Below, piece after piece: positions 41,996 through 54,200 of a stretch of 64,000 bases of DNA (position 1 is its first letter; each line of letters begins with the position of its first letter). A model generated the notes under the pieces. It did no database searches. It had not been told where the DNA came from and saw only the letters and a list, made by a program, of their open reading frames with translations. Origin of the DNA: Sanderia malayensis (taxonomy: Eukaryota; Cnidaria; Scyphozoa; Semaeostomeae; Pelagiidae); the NCBI GenBank assembly GCA_013076295.1, contig RQOL01000505.1, forward strand, positions 1 through 64,000, read 5' to 3'. Both the position numbers and the translations under genes were made by a program.

Positions 41996-42083
41996 AAGGC
42001 GCCCAGTTATCCTTTGTGTTGAAAACAAAAACACGCATCTTCTCCAAAAGTACCTGCTGTTCAACCCGAGGGCTAATTTGCAT
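41943..42083 (-). CDS. 46-codon minus-strand ORF, unrecognised
   Basis: Starts MQISPRVEQQ and contains FNTKDNWAPF. Codon composition looks plausible, but the ORF is short. It reads away from the CCAAT/E-box segment at 42,103-42,170, so with the plus-strand ORF at 42,189 it would make a divergent pair about 105 bp apart. It overlaps the plus-strand ORF ending at 41,995. No homology recognised; a captured exon or a random ORF are both possible. Confidence 0.2.
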   Translation of the reverse strand: MQISPRVEQQVLLEKMRVFVFNTKDNWAPFKVFYDLNYLCKDLLIV

Positions 42084-42102
42084 GATAACGAAAAACGCGT
42101 GA

Positions 42103-42170
42103 CTGTTCACGTGAAGTTGCGAAAGAGCCAATCACATTGCAGAAAGAGGCGAAACGCATCACGTGAACAG
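42103..42170. promoter_or_regulatory. Inverted E-box pair around a CCAAT box (element B)
   Basis: CTGTTCACGTGA at 42,103-42,114 is the exact reverse complement of TCACGTGAACAG at 42,159-42,170. Both contain the E-box CACGTG. Between them, at 42,128-42,132, is CCAAT in GAGCCAATCA, a good NF-Y-type context. This resembles a compact, possibly bidirectional, metazoan promoter. A third CACGTG, inside the palindrome GTCACGTGAC, is at 42,489-42,498 near the element's 5' end. Promoter activity is inferred. Confidence 0.4.
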
Positions 42171-42372
42171 CGAATGCTTTGTTCGAAAATGGATTTCGCG
42201 ACGCAAATTTGGAAGTTTCGCCAGCGTAAACCGTGGTTTATTCGTGATAGCCAATAAGGCGAACAAAAACAAAGAATTTCCAAACCTTTTAGTGGAAACT
42301 GTGAGCTCTCATATAGATAACTTTTTGCTTCAGCAGGCAAAGATCAACTCACTCAAAAATAGGGCAGATTGA
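42163..42372 (+). CDS. Gene-like 3' ORF ending just before AATAAA
   Basis: An open frame with no ATG near its start; the convincing part is the C-terminal half (KEFPNLLVETVSSHI ... NSLKNRAD, stop at 42,370). AATAAA follows at 42,380-42,385. A separate small ORF from ATG at 42,189 (MDFATQIWKF, 22 codons, stop at 42,255-42,257) lies in another frame. Together they could be a frameshifted or intron-bearing gene tail captured by the element. No family recognised, and the stop-to-signal distance (7 nt) is unusually short. Confidence 0.22.
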   Translation: MNSECFVRKWISRRKFGSFASVNRGLFVIANKANKNKEFPNLLVETVSSHIDNFLLQQAKINSLKNRAD

Positions 42373-42379
42373 GGGCCTC

Positions 42380-42385
42380 AATAAA
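42380..42385 (+). terminator. Possible polyadenylation signal AATAAA (element B)
   Basis: Canonical AATAAA seven bases after the stop of the preceding open frame. A GT-rich TTGTTTTGGGG stretch follows about 40 bp downstream. Isolated AATAAA is common in AT-rich DNA, so this is suggestive only. Confidence 0.25.
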
Positions 42386-42520
42386 AAGCCTTTATGGATA
42401 CCTCGTTCGCCGTTTCGGCCCATTGTTTTGGGGCGTTCAACCTATTGTGTCGGGTCGAATCTATTATTTTAGGCAGAGTTTCGCCACCGTCACGTGACAT
42501 CACAGAATATATATATTAGA

Positions 42521-45500
42521 TTTCACGTTATTACAGCTAAAACTCACTGATTGGAACAAAACGTCTTTACTCTTTTTCCGCAATACTAACATTCATTCCC
42601 ACAATTTACACATGAATCCGCGTTAATACAGCTAAAGCTGACTGACTGAAATACACCTTTTCCACTTTTTCACAGTGGTATCAACTTTCATTCCCACAAT
42701 TACACATGAATCCACGTTAATACAGCTAAAAATACTGATTGAAATACACCTTTTTTACTTTTTCCAGTGATATTGACATTCATTCCCATAATTTACCCAT
42801 ACGTCAACGTTAATACATGTAAAACTGACGGATTAAAATAAACCTTTTTTGTTGTTTTCCGTGATATTAACAATAATTCCCACAATTTACACATGATTCC
42901 GAGGTAATACAGCTAGAACTGGCTGATTGAAATACACCTTTTTTACTTGTTTACAGTGATATTAACATTCATTCCCACAATTTACACATGAAATCCATGT
43001 TAATACAGCTAAAAAATACAGATTGAAATACAACTTTTTACTTCTTTTCCGTGATATTTACATTCATTCCCACAATTTACACATGAATCCACGTTAATAC
43101 AGCTAAAACCTACTGATTGAAATACACCTTTTTTACTTGTTTTCGGTGATATTGACATTGATTCCCACAATGACATATACGTCAACGTTAAAACAGGTAA
43201 AACTGACAGACTGAGATACACCTTTTTTTACTTCTTTTCCGTGATATTGACATTCATTACCACAACATATATATGATTTGTCTTTAACACAGCTAAAACT
43301 GACCAATTGAAATACACCTTTTCATACTTGTTTTCAGTGATATTAATATTCATTCCACAATTTATACATGAATCCATGTTAAGACGGATAAACTGACTGA
43401 TTGGAAAACACCATTTTTACTTTTTCTTGTGATATTAACAATAATTACCACAATTTGCACATGAATCCACGTTAATACAGATAACGCTGACTGATTGAAA
43501 TACATTGTTTTTTTCAGTGATTTTAACATTCATCCAAATTTACACATGAATTCACGTCAACACCGCTAAAACATACTGATTGAAATGCACCTGTTTCACT
43601 TTCTTCCGTGATATTAACATTCGCTACCACAATTTACACCTGGATCCACGTTAATATAGCTATAAAACACTGATTGAAATACAACGTTTTACTTCTATTC
43701 CGTTATTTTAACATTCATTCCCACAATATACATATGAATCCATGTAATACAGCGAAAACTGACTGATTGAAATACAACACTTTCACTTTTTAGCGGTATT
43801 TTAACATTCATTCCACAATTTAGATATGATTCCACGTTAATAATGCTAAAACGACTCTTTGAAATACACCCTTTTTACTGGTTTTTAATGATATTAACCT
43901 TCATACCCTCAATTTACACATGAATCTACGTTAATACAGCTATAAATTAAGGATTGGAATACTACTTTTTTAGTTCTTTTCCGTTATATTAACCTTCATT
44001 CCCACAATTTACACATAACTTACGTTAATACAGCTAAAACTCACGGATTAAACAAACTTCTTTACTTCTTTTCCACGATACTCACATTCATTCCCACAAT
44101 TACACATGAATCCACGTTAATACAGCTAAAACTTGTTACTTGTTTTCCGTGAAATTGACCCTCATTACCACAACTTATAAATGATTTGGCTTTAATACAG
44201 CTAAAACTGACCAATGAAATACACCTTTTCTTACTTGTTTTCAGTGATATTAATATTCATTCCCACAATTTATACATGAATCCATGTTAAGACCGATAAA
44301 ACTGACTAATTGGAATACACCATTTTTACTTTTTTCCGTGATATTGACATTGATTCCCACAATTTATACATGAATCCATGTTAAGATAAATAAAACTGAC
44401 TGATTGGAATACACCATTTTTACTTATTTTGTGATATTAACATTCGCTACCACAATTGCACATGAATCCACGTTAATACAGATAAAGCTGACTGATTGAA
44501 ATACAACTTTTTTTTCTTTTCGGTGATTTTAAAACTCACTGATTGAAACAAAACGTTTTTACTTCTTTTCTGCGATACTAACATTCATTCCCACAATTTC
44601 ACATGAATCCACGTTAATACAGCTAAAGAGACTCATTGAAATACACCTTTTTACTTTTTCGCAGTGATATTACATTCATTCCCATAATTTACCCATACGT
44701 CAACGTTAATACATGTAAAACTGACTGATTGAATGGCACCCTTTTTACTTGTTTTAGTGATATTAACCTTCATTCCCACAATTTACACATGAATCCACGT
44801 TAATACAGCTATAAAATACTGACTGGAATACAACTTTTTTAGTTCTTTTCCGTTATATTAACATTCATTCCCATAATTTACACATAACCTCACTTAATAC
44901 AGCTAAAACTCACGGATTGAAACAAAACGTTTTTACTTCTTTTCCGCGATATTCACATTCATTCCCACAATTTACACATGAATCCACGTTAATACAGCTA
45001 AAAACTGACTGATTGAAATAGACCTTTTTTACTGTTTTCCGTGATATTGACATTGATTTCCACAATTTACTCATACGTCAACTTTAAAACAGGTAAAACT
45101 GGACTGACTGAAATATACTTTTTTTACTTTTCTCCGTGATATTGACTTCATTACCACAACTATAAATGATTTGTCTTTAATACAGCTAAGACTGACCGAT
45201 TGAAATACCTCTTTTCTTACTTGGTTTCAGTGATTTTAGCATTCATTCCCAAAAACTTACACATGAATTTACGTCAATACCGCTAAAACATACTGATTGA
45301 AATGCACCTGTTTTACTTTTTTCCGTGATATTACCATTCGCTACCACAATTTACACATGAATCCACGTTAATACAGCTATAAAACAATGATTGAAATACA
45401 CTTTTTTACTTGTTTTCAGTGATATCAACATTCATTCCCACAATTTACACATTAATCCACGTTAGTACAGCTAAAAAATACTCATTGAAGTACACCTTTT

Positions 45501-46639
45501 TTACTTTCTCGCAGTGATACTGACATTCAGTCCCACAATTTGCCCATACGTCCACGTAAATACAGGTAAAACTGACTGATTAAAATGCACTCTTTTACTT
45601 GTTTTAGTGATATTAACATTCATTCCAACAATCTACACATGAATCCAAGTTAATGCAGCTATAAAATACTGATTGGAATACAACTTTTTTACTTCTTTTC
45701 CGTTACATTAACATTCATTCCCAAAATTTAGACATAACTTCACGTTAATACAGCTAAAACTCACGGATTGAAACAAACATTTTTACTTCTTTTCCGCGAT
45801 ATTAACATTCATTCCACAATTTACACATGAATCCACGTTAATACAGCTAAGCTGACTGATTGAAATACCTCTTTTTTGTACTTTTTTCCGTGATATTGAC
45901 ATTGATTCCCACAATTTATACACGAATCCATGTTAAGAACAAATAAAACTGACTGATTGGAATACACCATTTTTACTTTTTTTGTGATATTAACATTCGC
46001 TACGACAATTTGCACACGAATCCACGTTAATACAGATAAAGCTGACTGATTGAAATACACCTTTTTTACATTTATTCCGTCATATTAACATTCGTTACCA
46101 CAACTTACACAGATGTCCCCGTTAAAACAGGTAAAGCTGACTTATTTTAATGTAATGTTTTTGCTTTTTTTCCTGATATTGACATTCATGCCACAATTTA
46201 CACATGAATCCATGTGAATACAGAAAAAACTGTTGATTTGAAAAAACCATTTTTACTTTTTTCCGTGATATTAACATTCGTTACCACAATTTACGCATAA
46301 ATCCACGTTAATACAGGTGAAACTGAATGTGCGAAATACACCTTTTTTACATTTATTCCGTCATATTAACATTCGTTACCACAACTTACACAGATGTCCC
46401 CGTTAAAACAGGTAAAACTGACTTTTTTTAATGTATTATTTTTGCTTCTTTTCCCGATATTAACCTCCATCCCAGAAATTACACATGCATCCACGTTAAT
46501 ACAGTTAAAAATACTGATTGAATAACCACTTTTTTACTTTTTTTCGGTGATATTAAATTCATTCCCACAATTTACATAAATGCCACGTTAATACAGTAAA
46601 CTCACTGATTGAAATACAACATTTTTGCTTCTTTTCCGT
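42521..46639. repeat. Macro-unit segment X, copy 2 (satellite, indel-rich)
   Basis: Resumes as TTTCACGTTATTACAG, the second half of the monomer split by element B. The monomer order is the same as at 30,391-34,117 and 51,203 onward. Many single bases are missing, mostly in runs, for example CACAATTACAC for CACAATTTACAC near 42,700 and ATTCATCCAAATT near 43,530. Net length between shared landmarks is 28-30 bp shorter than in either sister copy over 3.1 kb. Confidence 0.87.
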
Positions 46640-49429
46640 GATATTTACAATCATTCCACAATTTACACACGAATCACGTTAATACAGCTAAACAATACTG
46701 ATTGAAATACACTTTTTACTTTTTCGCAGTGATATTGACATTCATTCCCACAATTTACCATAACGACAAAGGTTAATACATGTAAAATTGACTGATTGAA
46801 ATGCACCTTTTTTACTTGTTTTTAGTGATATTAATTCATTTACATTCATTCCCACAATTTACACATGAATCCACGTCAATACAGCTAAAACCTACTGATT
46901 GAAATACACCTTTTTTTACTTGTTTTCCGTGATATTGAATTGATTCCCACAATTGACATATACGTCAACGTTAATACAGGTAAAGCTGACTGATTGAAAT
47001 ACACTTCTTTTACTTATTTTCAGTGATATCAACTTTCATTCCACAATTTACACTTGATTCCACGTTATTACAGCTAAACTGACTTATTAAAAAAGTCCTT
47101 TTTCACTTGTTTTCAGTGAAATTAACCTTCATTCCCACAATTTGCAATGAATCCGGGTTAATACAGCTAAAACTGACTGATTGAGATACACTTTTTTACT
47201 TCTTTTCAGTGATATTAACATTCATTCCAAATTTACACATGAATACACATTAATACAGCCAAAACTGACTGATTGAAACGCACCTTTTTTTATATGTTTT
47301 CGGTGATATTAACATTCATTCCCACAATTTAGACATGAATCCACTTTAATAAAGGTGAAACTGAATGAGTGAAATACACCTTTTTTACTTTTTACTGCGA
47401 TATTGACATTCATTCCCACAACTTATAAATGAATTCTCGTTAATACACCTAAAGCTGACTGATTGAATTGCACCTGTTTGTACCTGTTTTCCGTGATATT
47501 AACATTCCTTACAACAACTTACACAAATGTCCCCGTTAAAACAGGTAAAGCTGACTTATTTTAATGTAATGTTTTTGCTTTTTTTCCTGATATTAACATT
47601 CATGCCCACAATTTACACATGAATCCATGTGAATACAGAAAAAACTGTTGATTTGAAAAAACCATTTTTACTTTTTTTCCGTGATATTAACATTCGTTAC
47701 CACAATTTACGCATAAATCCACGTTAATACAGGTGAAACTGAACGTGCGAAATACACCTTTTTTACATTTATTCCGTCATATTAACATTCGTTACCACAC
47801 AACTTACACAGATGTCCCCGTTAAAACAGGTAAAACTGACTTTTTTTAATGTAATATTTTTGCTTTTTTTCCTGATATTAACCTCCATTCCCAGAATTTT
47901 ACACATGCATTCCACGTTAACACAGTTAAAAAATACTGATTGGAAAGACACCTTTTTTACTTTTTCATAGTGATATTGACATTCCTTCCCACAATTCACA
48001 CATACGTCCAAGGTTAATACACCGTAAAGCTGACTGATTGAAATGCACCCTTTTTGTACTTGTTTTCCGTGATACTAACATTCATTCCCACAACTTATAA
48101 ATGAATTCTCGTTAACACAGTTAAAGTTCACTGATTGAAGTACACCTTTTTGTACTTTTTTTCGGTGATATTAACATTCATTCCCACAATTTACACATGA
48201 ATCCACGTTAATACAGCTAAACAATACCGATTGAAATACACCTTTTTTACTTTTCGCAGTGATATTGACATTCATTCCCACAATTTACCCATACGAAAAG
48301 GTTAATACATGTTAAAATTGACTGATTGAAATGCACCCTTTTTACTTGTTTTTAGTGATATTAACCTTCATTCCCTCAATTATACATGAATCCACGTTAA
48401 TACAGCTATGAAATACTGATTGAAATACAACTTTTTTACTTCTTGTCCGTTATATTAACTTTCATTCCCACAATTTATACAGAATTTCACGTTATTACAG
48501 CTAAAGCTCACTGATTGAAACGAAACATTTTTACTTCTTTTCCGCGATACTAAGATTCATTCCCACAAATTACACACGAAACCGCGTTAATAAAGCTAAA
48601 ACTGACTGACTGAAATACACCTTTTCTACTTTTTCACAGTGATATTGACGTTCACTTCCACAATTTACACCTGCGCCCATGTTAATACAGTTAAAACTGA
48701 CTCATTGAATTACACCTTTTTTACTTTTTCACAGTGATATTGACATTCATTCCCACAATTTACCCATACGAAAAGGGCAATACATGTAAAATTGACTGAT
48801 TGAAATGCACCCTTTTTACTTGTTTTTAGTGATATTAACCTTCATTCCCTCAATTTATACATGAATCCACGTTAATACCGCTATGAAATACTGATTGAAA
48901 TACAACTTTTTTACTTCTTTTCCGCTATATTAACATTCATTCCCATATTTTATACATAATTTCACTTTATTACAGCTAAAACGCACGGATTGAAACGAAA
49001 CATTTTACTTCTTTTCCGCGATACTAAGATTCATTCCCACAAATTACACACGAAACCGCGTTAATACAGCTAAAACTGACTGACTGAAATACGCCTTTTC
49101 TACTTTTTCACAGTGATATTAGCATTCCTTAATTCAACCCACACAATAGTCCCGTTAAAACAGGTAAAACTGACTTATTCTAATGTAATGTGTTGCTTCG
49201 TTTCCTAATATTAACATCCTTTCCCACAATCTACACAGGAATCCACATTAATACAGCTAAAGCTGACTGATTGAAATACACCTTTTTTACTTGTTTCAGT
49301 GATATTAACCTTCATTCCCACAATTTACACATGAATCCACGTTAATACAGCTATAAAAAACTGATTGAAAGACAGTTTTTTTACTTCTTTTCCCATATAT
49401 TAACATTCATTCCCACAATTTATACATAA
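46640..49429. repeat. Macro-unit segment Y, copy 3 (satellite, indel-rich)
   Basis: Third version of the segment at 34,118 and 37,951. It carries both deletions and insertions, for example ACCATAACGACAAAGG near 46,760 and GTCCAAGG near 48,006, that are absent from the other copies. It ends in the monomer split by element C. Confidence 0.86.
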
Positions 49430-49491
49430 CTAGGGGTCATCACTCGGTTCGCTCGTTCGCCCCAGCCCGTCAAGTAAAAAAGGCTTAATCT

Positions 49492-50017
49492 GGTTGGCGC
49501 ACTTCGTGGGCTGCATTCGCTCACGCTCATGCCCCTTTCTACCCCACTACAATGGGTTAGCTCGCTGCGCTCGTTTATGGTTGGCGCACTTCGTGCGCTG
49601 CATTCCCTGATGCTCATGCCCCTTTCAACCCCACTTACAATGGGTTAGCTCGCTGCGCTCGCCTACGGTTGGCGCACTTCGTGCGCTGCATTCGCTAACG
49701 CTCATGCCCCTTTCTACCCCACTAAAATGGGTTAGCTCGCTGCGCTCGCCTATGGTTGGCGCACTTCGTGCGCTGCATTCGCTGACGCTCGTGCCCCTTT
49801 CAATCCCACGTACAATGGGTTAGCTCGCTGCGCTCGCCTATGGTTGGCGCACTTCGTGCGCTGCATTCGCTGACGCTCATGCCCCTTTCAACCCCACTTG
49901 CAATGGGTTAGCTCGCTGCGCTCGCCTATGGTTGGCGCACTTCGTGCGCTGCATTCGCTAACGCTCATGCCCCTTTCTACCCCACGTACAATGGGTTAGC
50001 TCGCTGCGCTCGCCTAT
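49492..50017. repeat. 87/88-bp minisatellite in element C (6 units)
   Basis: Same six-unit order as element B, starting at 49,492, 49,579 and 49,667 and ending before 50,018. GCGCAC TTC GTGCGC hairpins are kept in all but the first unit. Confidence 0.9.
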
Positions 50018-50410
50018 GGTTGGCGCACTTCGTGCGCTGCATTCGCTTCGCTCATGCCTCTTTCAACCCCACGTACAATGGGTTAGCTCGCTGCGCTCGC
50101 CTGTCTATCTATTATCAAGAAACATTGACCAATAGGGCGCACTTCGTGCGCTGCATTCGCTTCGCTCATGCCTCTTTCAACCCCACGTACCATGGGTTAG
50201 CTCGCTGCGCTCGCCTGTCTATTTATTATCAAGAAACATTGACTAATAGGGCGCACTTCGTGCGCTGCATTCGCTTCGCTCATGCCTCTTTCAACCCCAC
50301 GTACAATGGTTAGCTCGCTGCGCTCGCCTGTCTATCTATTATCAAGAAAAATTGACTAATAGGGCGCACTTCGTGCGCTGCATTCATTTCGCTCATGCCT
50401 CTGGCTCTTG
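50018..50410. repeat. 114-bp minisatellite in element C (3 units plus partial)
   Basis: Units start at 50,022, 50,136, 50,250 and 50,363. One G is missing near 50,308 (CAATGGTTAGC, against CAATGGGTTAGC), which breaks the open frame found in A and B. The frame is therefore not maintained, or the base is an assembly error. Confidence 0.9.
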
Positions 50411-50521
50411 CAACAGTTTGGCTCGCTTCGCTCGCCTGATAACCCCTTATCATAATTTGTTTGTTAAAACTTTGGGCTTGTTTACATTAGGCCTAAGCGT
50501 CGCAAGCATGCCGAAGCAACA

Positions 50522-50677
50522 ATGGCGGTCGCCTACTACCTAAACTACAACTATCTCATTCGAAAAGCACAAAAAAGCTATCACCTGTGTTCTCAATTGT
50601 CTCCTGTAATTTTCCAGAGGTCTCTCAAACTATTAGCAAGTCTTTACAAAGATAATTCAGGTCGTAAAACACTTTGA
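50522..50677 (+). CDS. 51-codon ORF with strong Kozak ATG, copy in element C
   Basis: Same ORF as at 41,840-41,995, with the same start context and stop, 8,682 bp further on. The intact second copy reflects recent duplication and does not by itself show selection. Function unknown. Confidence 0.25.
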   Translation: MAVAYYLNYNYLIRKAQKSYHLCSQLSPVIFQRSLKLLASLYKDNSGRKTL

Positions 50678-50765
50678 AAGGCGCCCAGTTATCCTTTGTG
50701 TTGAAAACAAAAACACGCATCTTCTCCAAAAGTACCTGCTGTTCAACCCGAGGGCTAATTTGCAT
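50625..50765 (-). CDS. 46-codon minus-strand ORF, copy in element C
   Basis: Same as the ORF at 41,943-42,083: starts MQISPRVEQQ, divergent from the E-box/CCAAT segment. Unrecognised, and it may be a random open frame. Confidence 0.18.
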   Translation of the reverse strand: MQISPRVEQQVLLEKMRVFVFNTKDNWAPFKVFYDLNYLCKDLLIV

Positions 50766-50784
50766 GATAACGAAAAACGCGTGA

Positions 50785-50852
50785 CTGTTCACGTGAAGTT
50801 GCGAAAGAGCCAATCACATTGCAGAAAGAGGCGAAACGCATCACGTGAACAG
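50785..50852. promoter_or_regulatory. Inverted E-box pair around a CCAAT box (element C)
   Basis: Both 12-bp arms (50,785-50,796 and 50,841-50,852) and the central CCAAT are kept exactly as in element B. Confidence 0.4.
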
Positions 50853-51054
50853 CGAATGCTTTGTTCGAAAATGGATTTCGCGACGCAAATTTGGAAGTTT
50901 CGCCAGCGTAAACCGTGGTTTATTCGTGATAGCCAATAAGGCGAACAAAAACAAAGAATTTCCAAACCTTTTAGTGGAAACTGTGAGCTCTCATATAGAT
51001 AACTTTTTGCTTCAGCAGGCAAAGATCAACTCACTCAAAAATAGGGCAGATTGA
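50845..51054 (+). CDS. Gene-like 3' ORF, copy in element C
   Basis: Same frame and stop as 42,163-42,372, followed by AATAAA at 51,062-51,067. No start codon or family can be assigned. Confidence 0.2.
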   Translation: MNSECFVRKWISRRKFGSFASVNRGLFVIANKANKNKEFPNLLVETVSSHIDNFLLQQAKINSLKNRAD

Positions 51055-51202
51055 GGGCCTCAATAAAAAGCCTTTATGGATACCTCGTTCGCCGTTTCGG
51101 CCCATTGTTTTGGGGCGTTCAACCTATTGTGTCGGGTCGAATCTATTATTTTAGGCAGAGTTTCGCCACCGTCACGTGACATCACAGAATATATATATTA
51201 GA

Positions 51203-54200
51203 TTTCACGTTATTACAGCTAAAACTCACTGATTGGAACAAAACGTCTTTACTCTTTTTCCGCAATACTAACATTCATTCCCACAATTTACACATGAATC
51301 CGCGTTAATACAGCTAAAGCTGACTGACTGAAATACACCTTTTCCACTTTTTCACAGTGGTATCAACTTTCATTCCCACAATTTACACATGAATCCACGT
51401 TAATACAGCTAAAAAATACTGATTGAAATACACCTTTTTTACTTTTTTCCAGTGATATTGACATTCATTCCCATAATTTACCCATACGTCAACGTTAATA
51501 CATGTAAAACTGACGGATTAAAATAAACCCTTTTTTGTTGTTTTCCGTGATATTAACAATAATTCCCACAATTTACACATGATTCCGAGGTAATACAGCT
51601 AGAACTGGCTGATTGAAATACACCTTTTTTACTTGTTTACAGTGATATTAACATTCATTCCCACAATTTACACATGAATCCATGTTAATACAGCTAAAAA
51701 ATACAGATTGAAATACAACTTTTTTACTTCTTTTCCGTGATATTTACATTCATTCCCACAATTTACACATGAATCCACGTTAATACAGCTAAAACCTACT
51801 GATTGAAATACACCTTTTTTACTTGTTTTCGGTGATATTGACATTGATTCCCACAATTGACATATACGTCAACGTTAAAACAGGTAAAACTGACAGACTG
51901 AGATACACCTTTTTTTACTTCTTTTCCGTGATATTGACATTCATTACCACAACATATATATGATTTGTCTTTAACACAGCTAAAACTGACCAATTGAAAT
52001 ACACCTTTTCATACTTGTTTTCAGTGATATTAATATTCATTCCACAATTTATACATGAATCCATGTTAAGACGGATAAAACTGACTGATTGGAAAACACC
52101 ATTTTTACTTTTTCTTGTGATATTAACAATAATTACCACAATTTGCACATGAATCCACGTTAATACAGATAACGCTGACTGATTGAAATACATTGTTTTT
52201 TTCAGTGATTTTAACATTCATTCCCAGAAATTTACACATGAATTCACGTCAACACCGCTAAAACATACTGATTGAAATGCACCTGTTTCACTTTCTTCCG
52301 TGATATTAACATTCGCTACCACAATTTACACCTGGATCCACGTTAATATAGCTATAAAACACTGATTGAAATACAACGTTTTTACTTCTATTCCGTTATT
52401 TTAACATTCATTCCCACAATATACATATGAATCCATGTTAATACAGCGAAAACTGACTGATTGAAATACAACACTTTCACTTTTTAGCGGTGATTTTAAC
52501 ATTCATTCCCACAATTTAGATATGATTCCACGTTAATAATGCTAAAACTGACTCTTTGAAATACACCCTTTTTACTGGTTTTTAATGATATTAACCTTCA
52601 TACCCTCAATTTACACATGAATCTACGTTAATACAGCTATAAATTAAGGATTGGAATACTACTTTTTTAGTTCTTTTCCGTTATATTAACCTTCATTCCC
52701 ACAATTTACACATAACTTTACGTTAATACAGCTAAAACTCACGGATTGAAACAAAACTTCTTTACTTCTTTTCCACGATACTCACATTCATTCCCACAAT
52801 TTACACATGAATCCACGTTAATACAGCTAAAACTTGTTACTTGTTTTCCGTGAAATTGACCCTCATTACCACAACTTATAAATGATTTGGCTTTAATACA
52901 GCTAAAACTGACCAATTGAAATACACCTTTTCTTACTTGTTTTCAGTGATATTAATATTCATTCCCACAATTTATACATGAATCCATGTTAAGACCGATA
53001 AAACTGACTAATTGGAATACACCATTTTTACTTTTTTCCGTGATATTGACATTGATTCCCACAATTTATACATGAATCCATGTTAAGATAAATAAAACTG
53101 ACTGATTGGAATACACCATTTTTACTTATTTTGTGATATTAACATTCGCTACCACAATTTGCACATGAATCCACGTTAATACAGATAAAGCTGACTGATT
53201 GAAATACAACTTTTTTTTTCTTTTCGGTGATTTTAAAACTCACTGATTGAAACAAAACGTTTTTACTTCTTTTCTGCGATACTAACATTCATTCCCACAA
53301 TTTTCACATGAATCCACGTTAATACAGCTAAAGAGACTCATTGAAATACACCTTTTTTACTTTTTCGCAGTGATATTGACATTCATTCCCATAATTTACC
53401 CATACGTCAACGTTAATACATGTAAAACTGACTGATTGAATGGCACCCTTTTTACTTGTTTTTAGTGATATTAACCTTCATTCCCACAATTTACACATGA
53501 ATCCACGTTAATACAGCTATAAAATACTGACTGGAATACAACTTTTTTAGTTCTTTTCCGTTATATTAACATTCATTCCCATAATTTACACATAACCTCA
53601 CTTTAATACAGCTAAAACTCACGGATTGAAACAAAACGTTTTTACTTCTTTTCCGCGATATTCACATTCATTCCCACAATTTACACATGAATCCACGTTA
53701 ATACAGCTAAAACTGACTGATTGAAATAGACCTTTTTTACTTGTTTTCCGTGATATTGACATTGATTTCCACAATTTACTCATACGTCAACTTTAAAACA
53801 GGTAAAACTGACTGACTGAAATATACTTTTTTTTACTTGTTCTCCGTGATATTGACGTTCATTACCACAACTTATAAATGATTTGTCTTTAATACAGCTA
53901 AGACTGACCGATTGAAATACCTCTTTTCTTACTTGGTTTCAGTGATTTTAGCATTCATTCCCAAAAACTTACACATGAATTTACGTCAATACCGCTAAAA
54001 CATACTGATTGAAATGCACCTGTTTTACTTTTTTCCGTGATATTACCATTCGCTACCACAATTTACACATGAATCCACGTTAATACAGCTATAAAACAAT
54101 GATTGAAATACACCTTTTTTACTTGTTTTCAGTGATATCAACATTCATTCCCACAATTTACACATTAATCCACGTTAGTACAGCTAAAAAATACTCATTG

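Larger units (their letters stand above)
40749..42520 (-). mobile_element. Helitron-like element B, full length (1,772 bp), non-autonomous
   Basis: On the minus strand the element reads 5' TCTAATATATATATTCTG ... GACCCTAG 3', with host A before TC and host T after CTAG. These are the diagnostic ends of Helitrons (TC start, CTRR end, insertion between A and T, no target duplication, no terminal inverted repeats). The uninterrupted site is seen in related monomers, for example near 35,965 (CATAATTTCACG). The hairpin expected just inside the CTRR end is weak: only GGGG/CCCC-type arms are visible. There is no Rep or helicase ORF. On the plus strand it holds two minisatellites (40,810-41,728) and then about 790 bp of gene-like DNA. 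It could instead be a segment moved by recombination, but all four end features agree with a Helitron. Confidence 0.72.
49430..51202 (-). mobile_element. Helitron-like element C, full length (1,773 bp), non-autonomous
   Basis: Same ends, insertion site and internal order as element B, at an offset of 8,681-8,682 bp; differences from B are a handful of single bases. It carries the same gene-like segment and no transposase. The shared host junction shows it was copied with the surrounding satellite and not inserted separately. Confidence 0.72.

Noticed and set aside
40749..42520. Classical cut-and-paste DNA transposon with terminal inverted repeats
   Set aside because: The two ends (CTAGGGTCATCAC and the complement of the right end, TCTAATATATATATTC) are not inverted repeats, and no target-site duplication is present.
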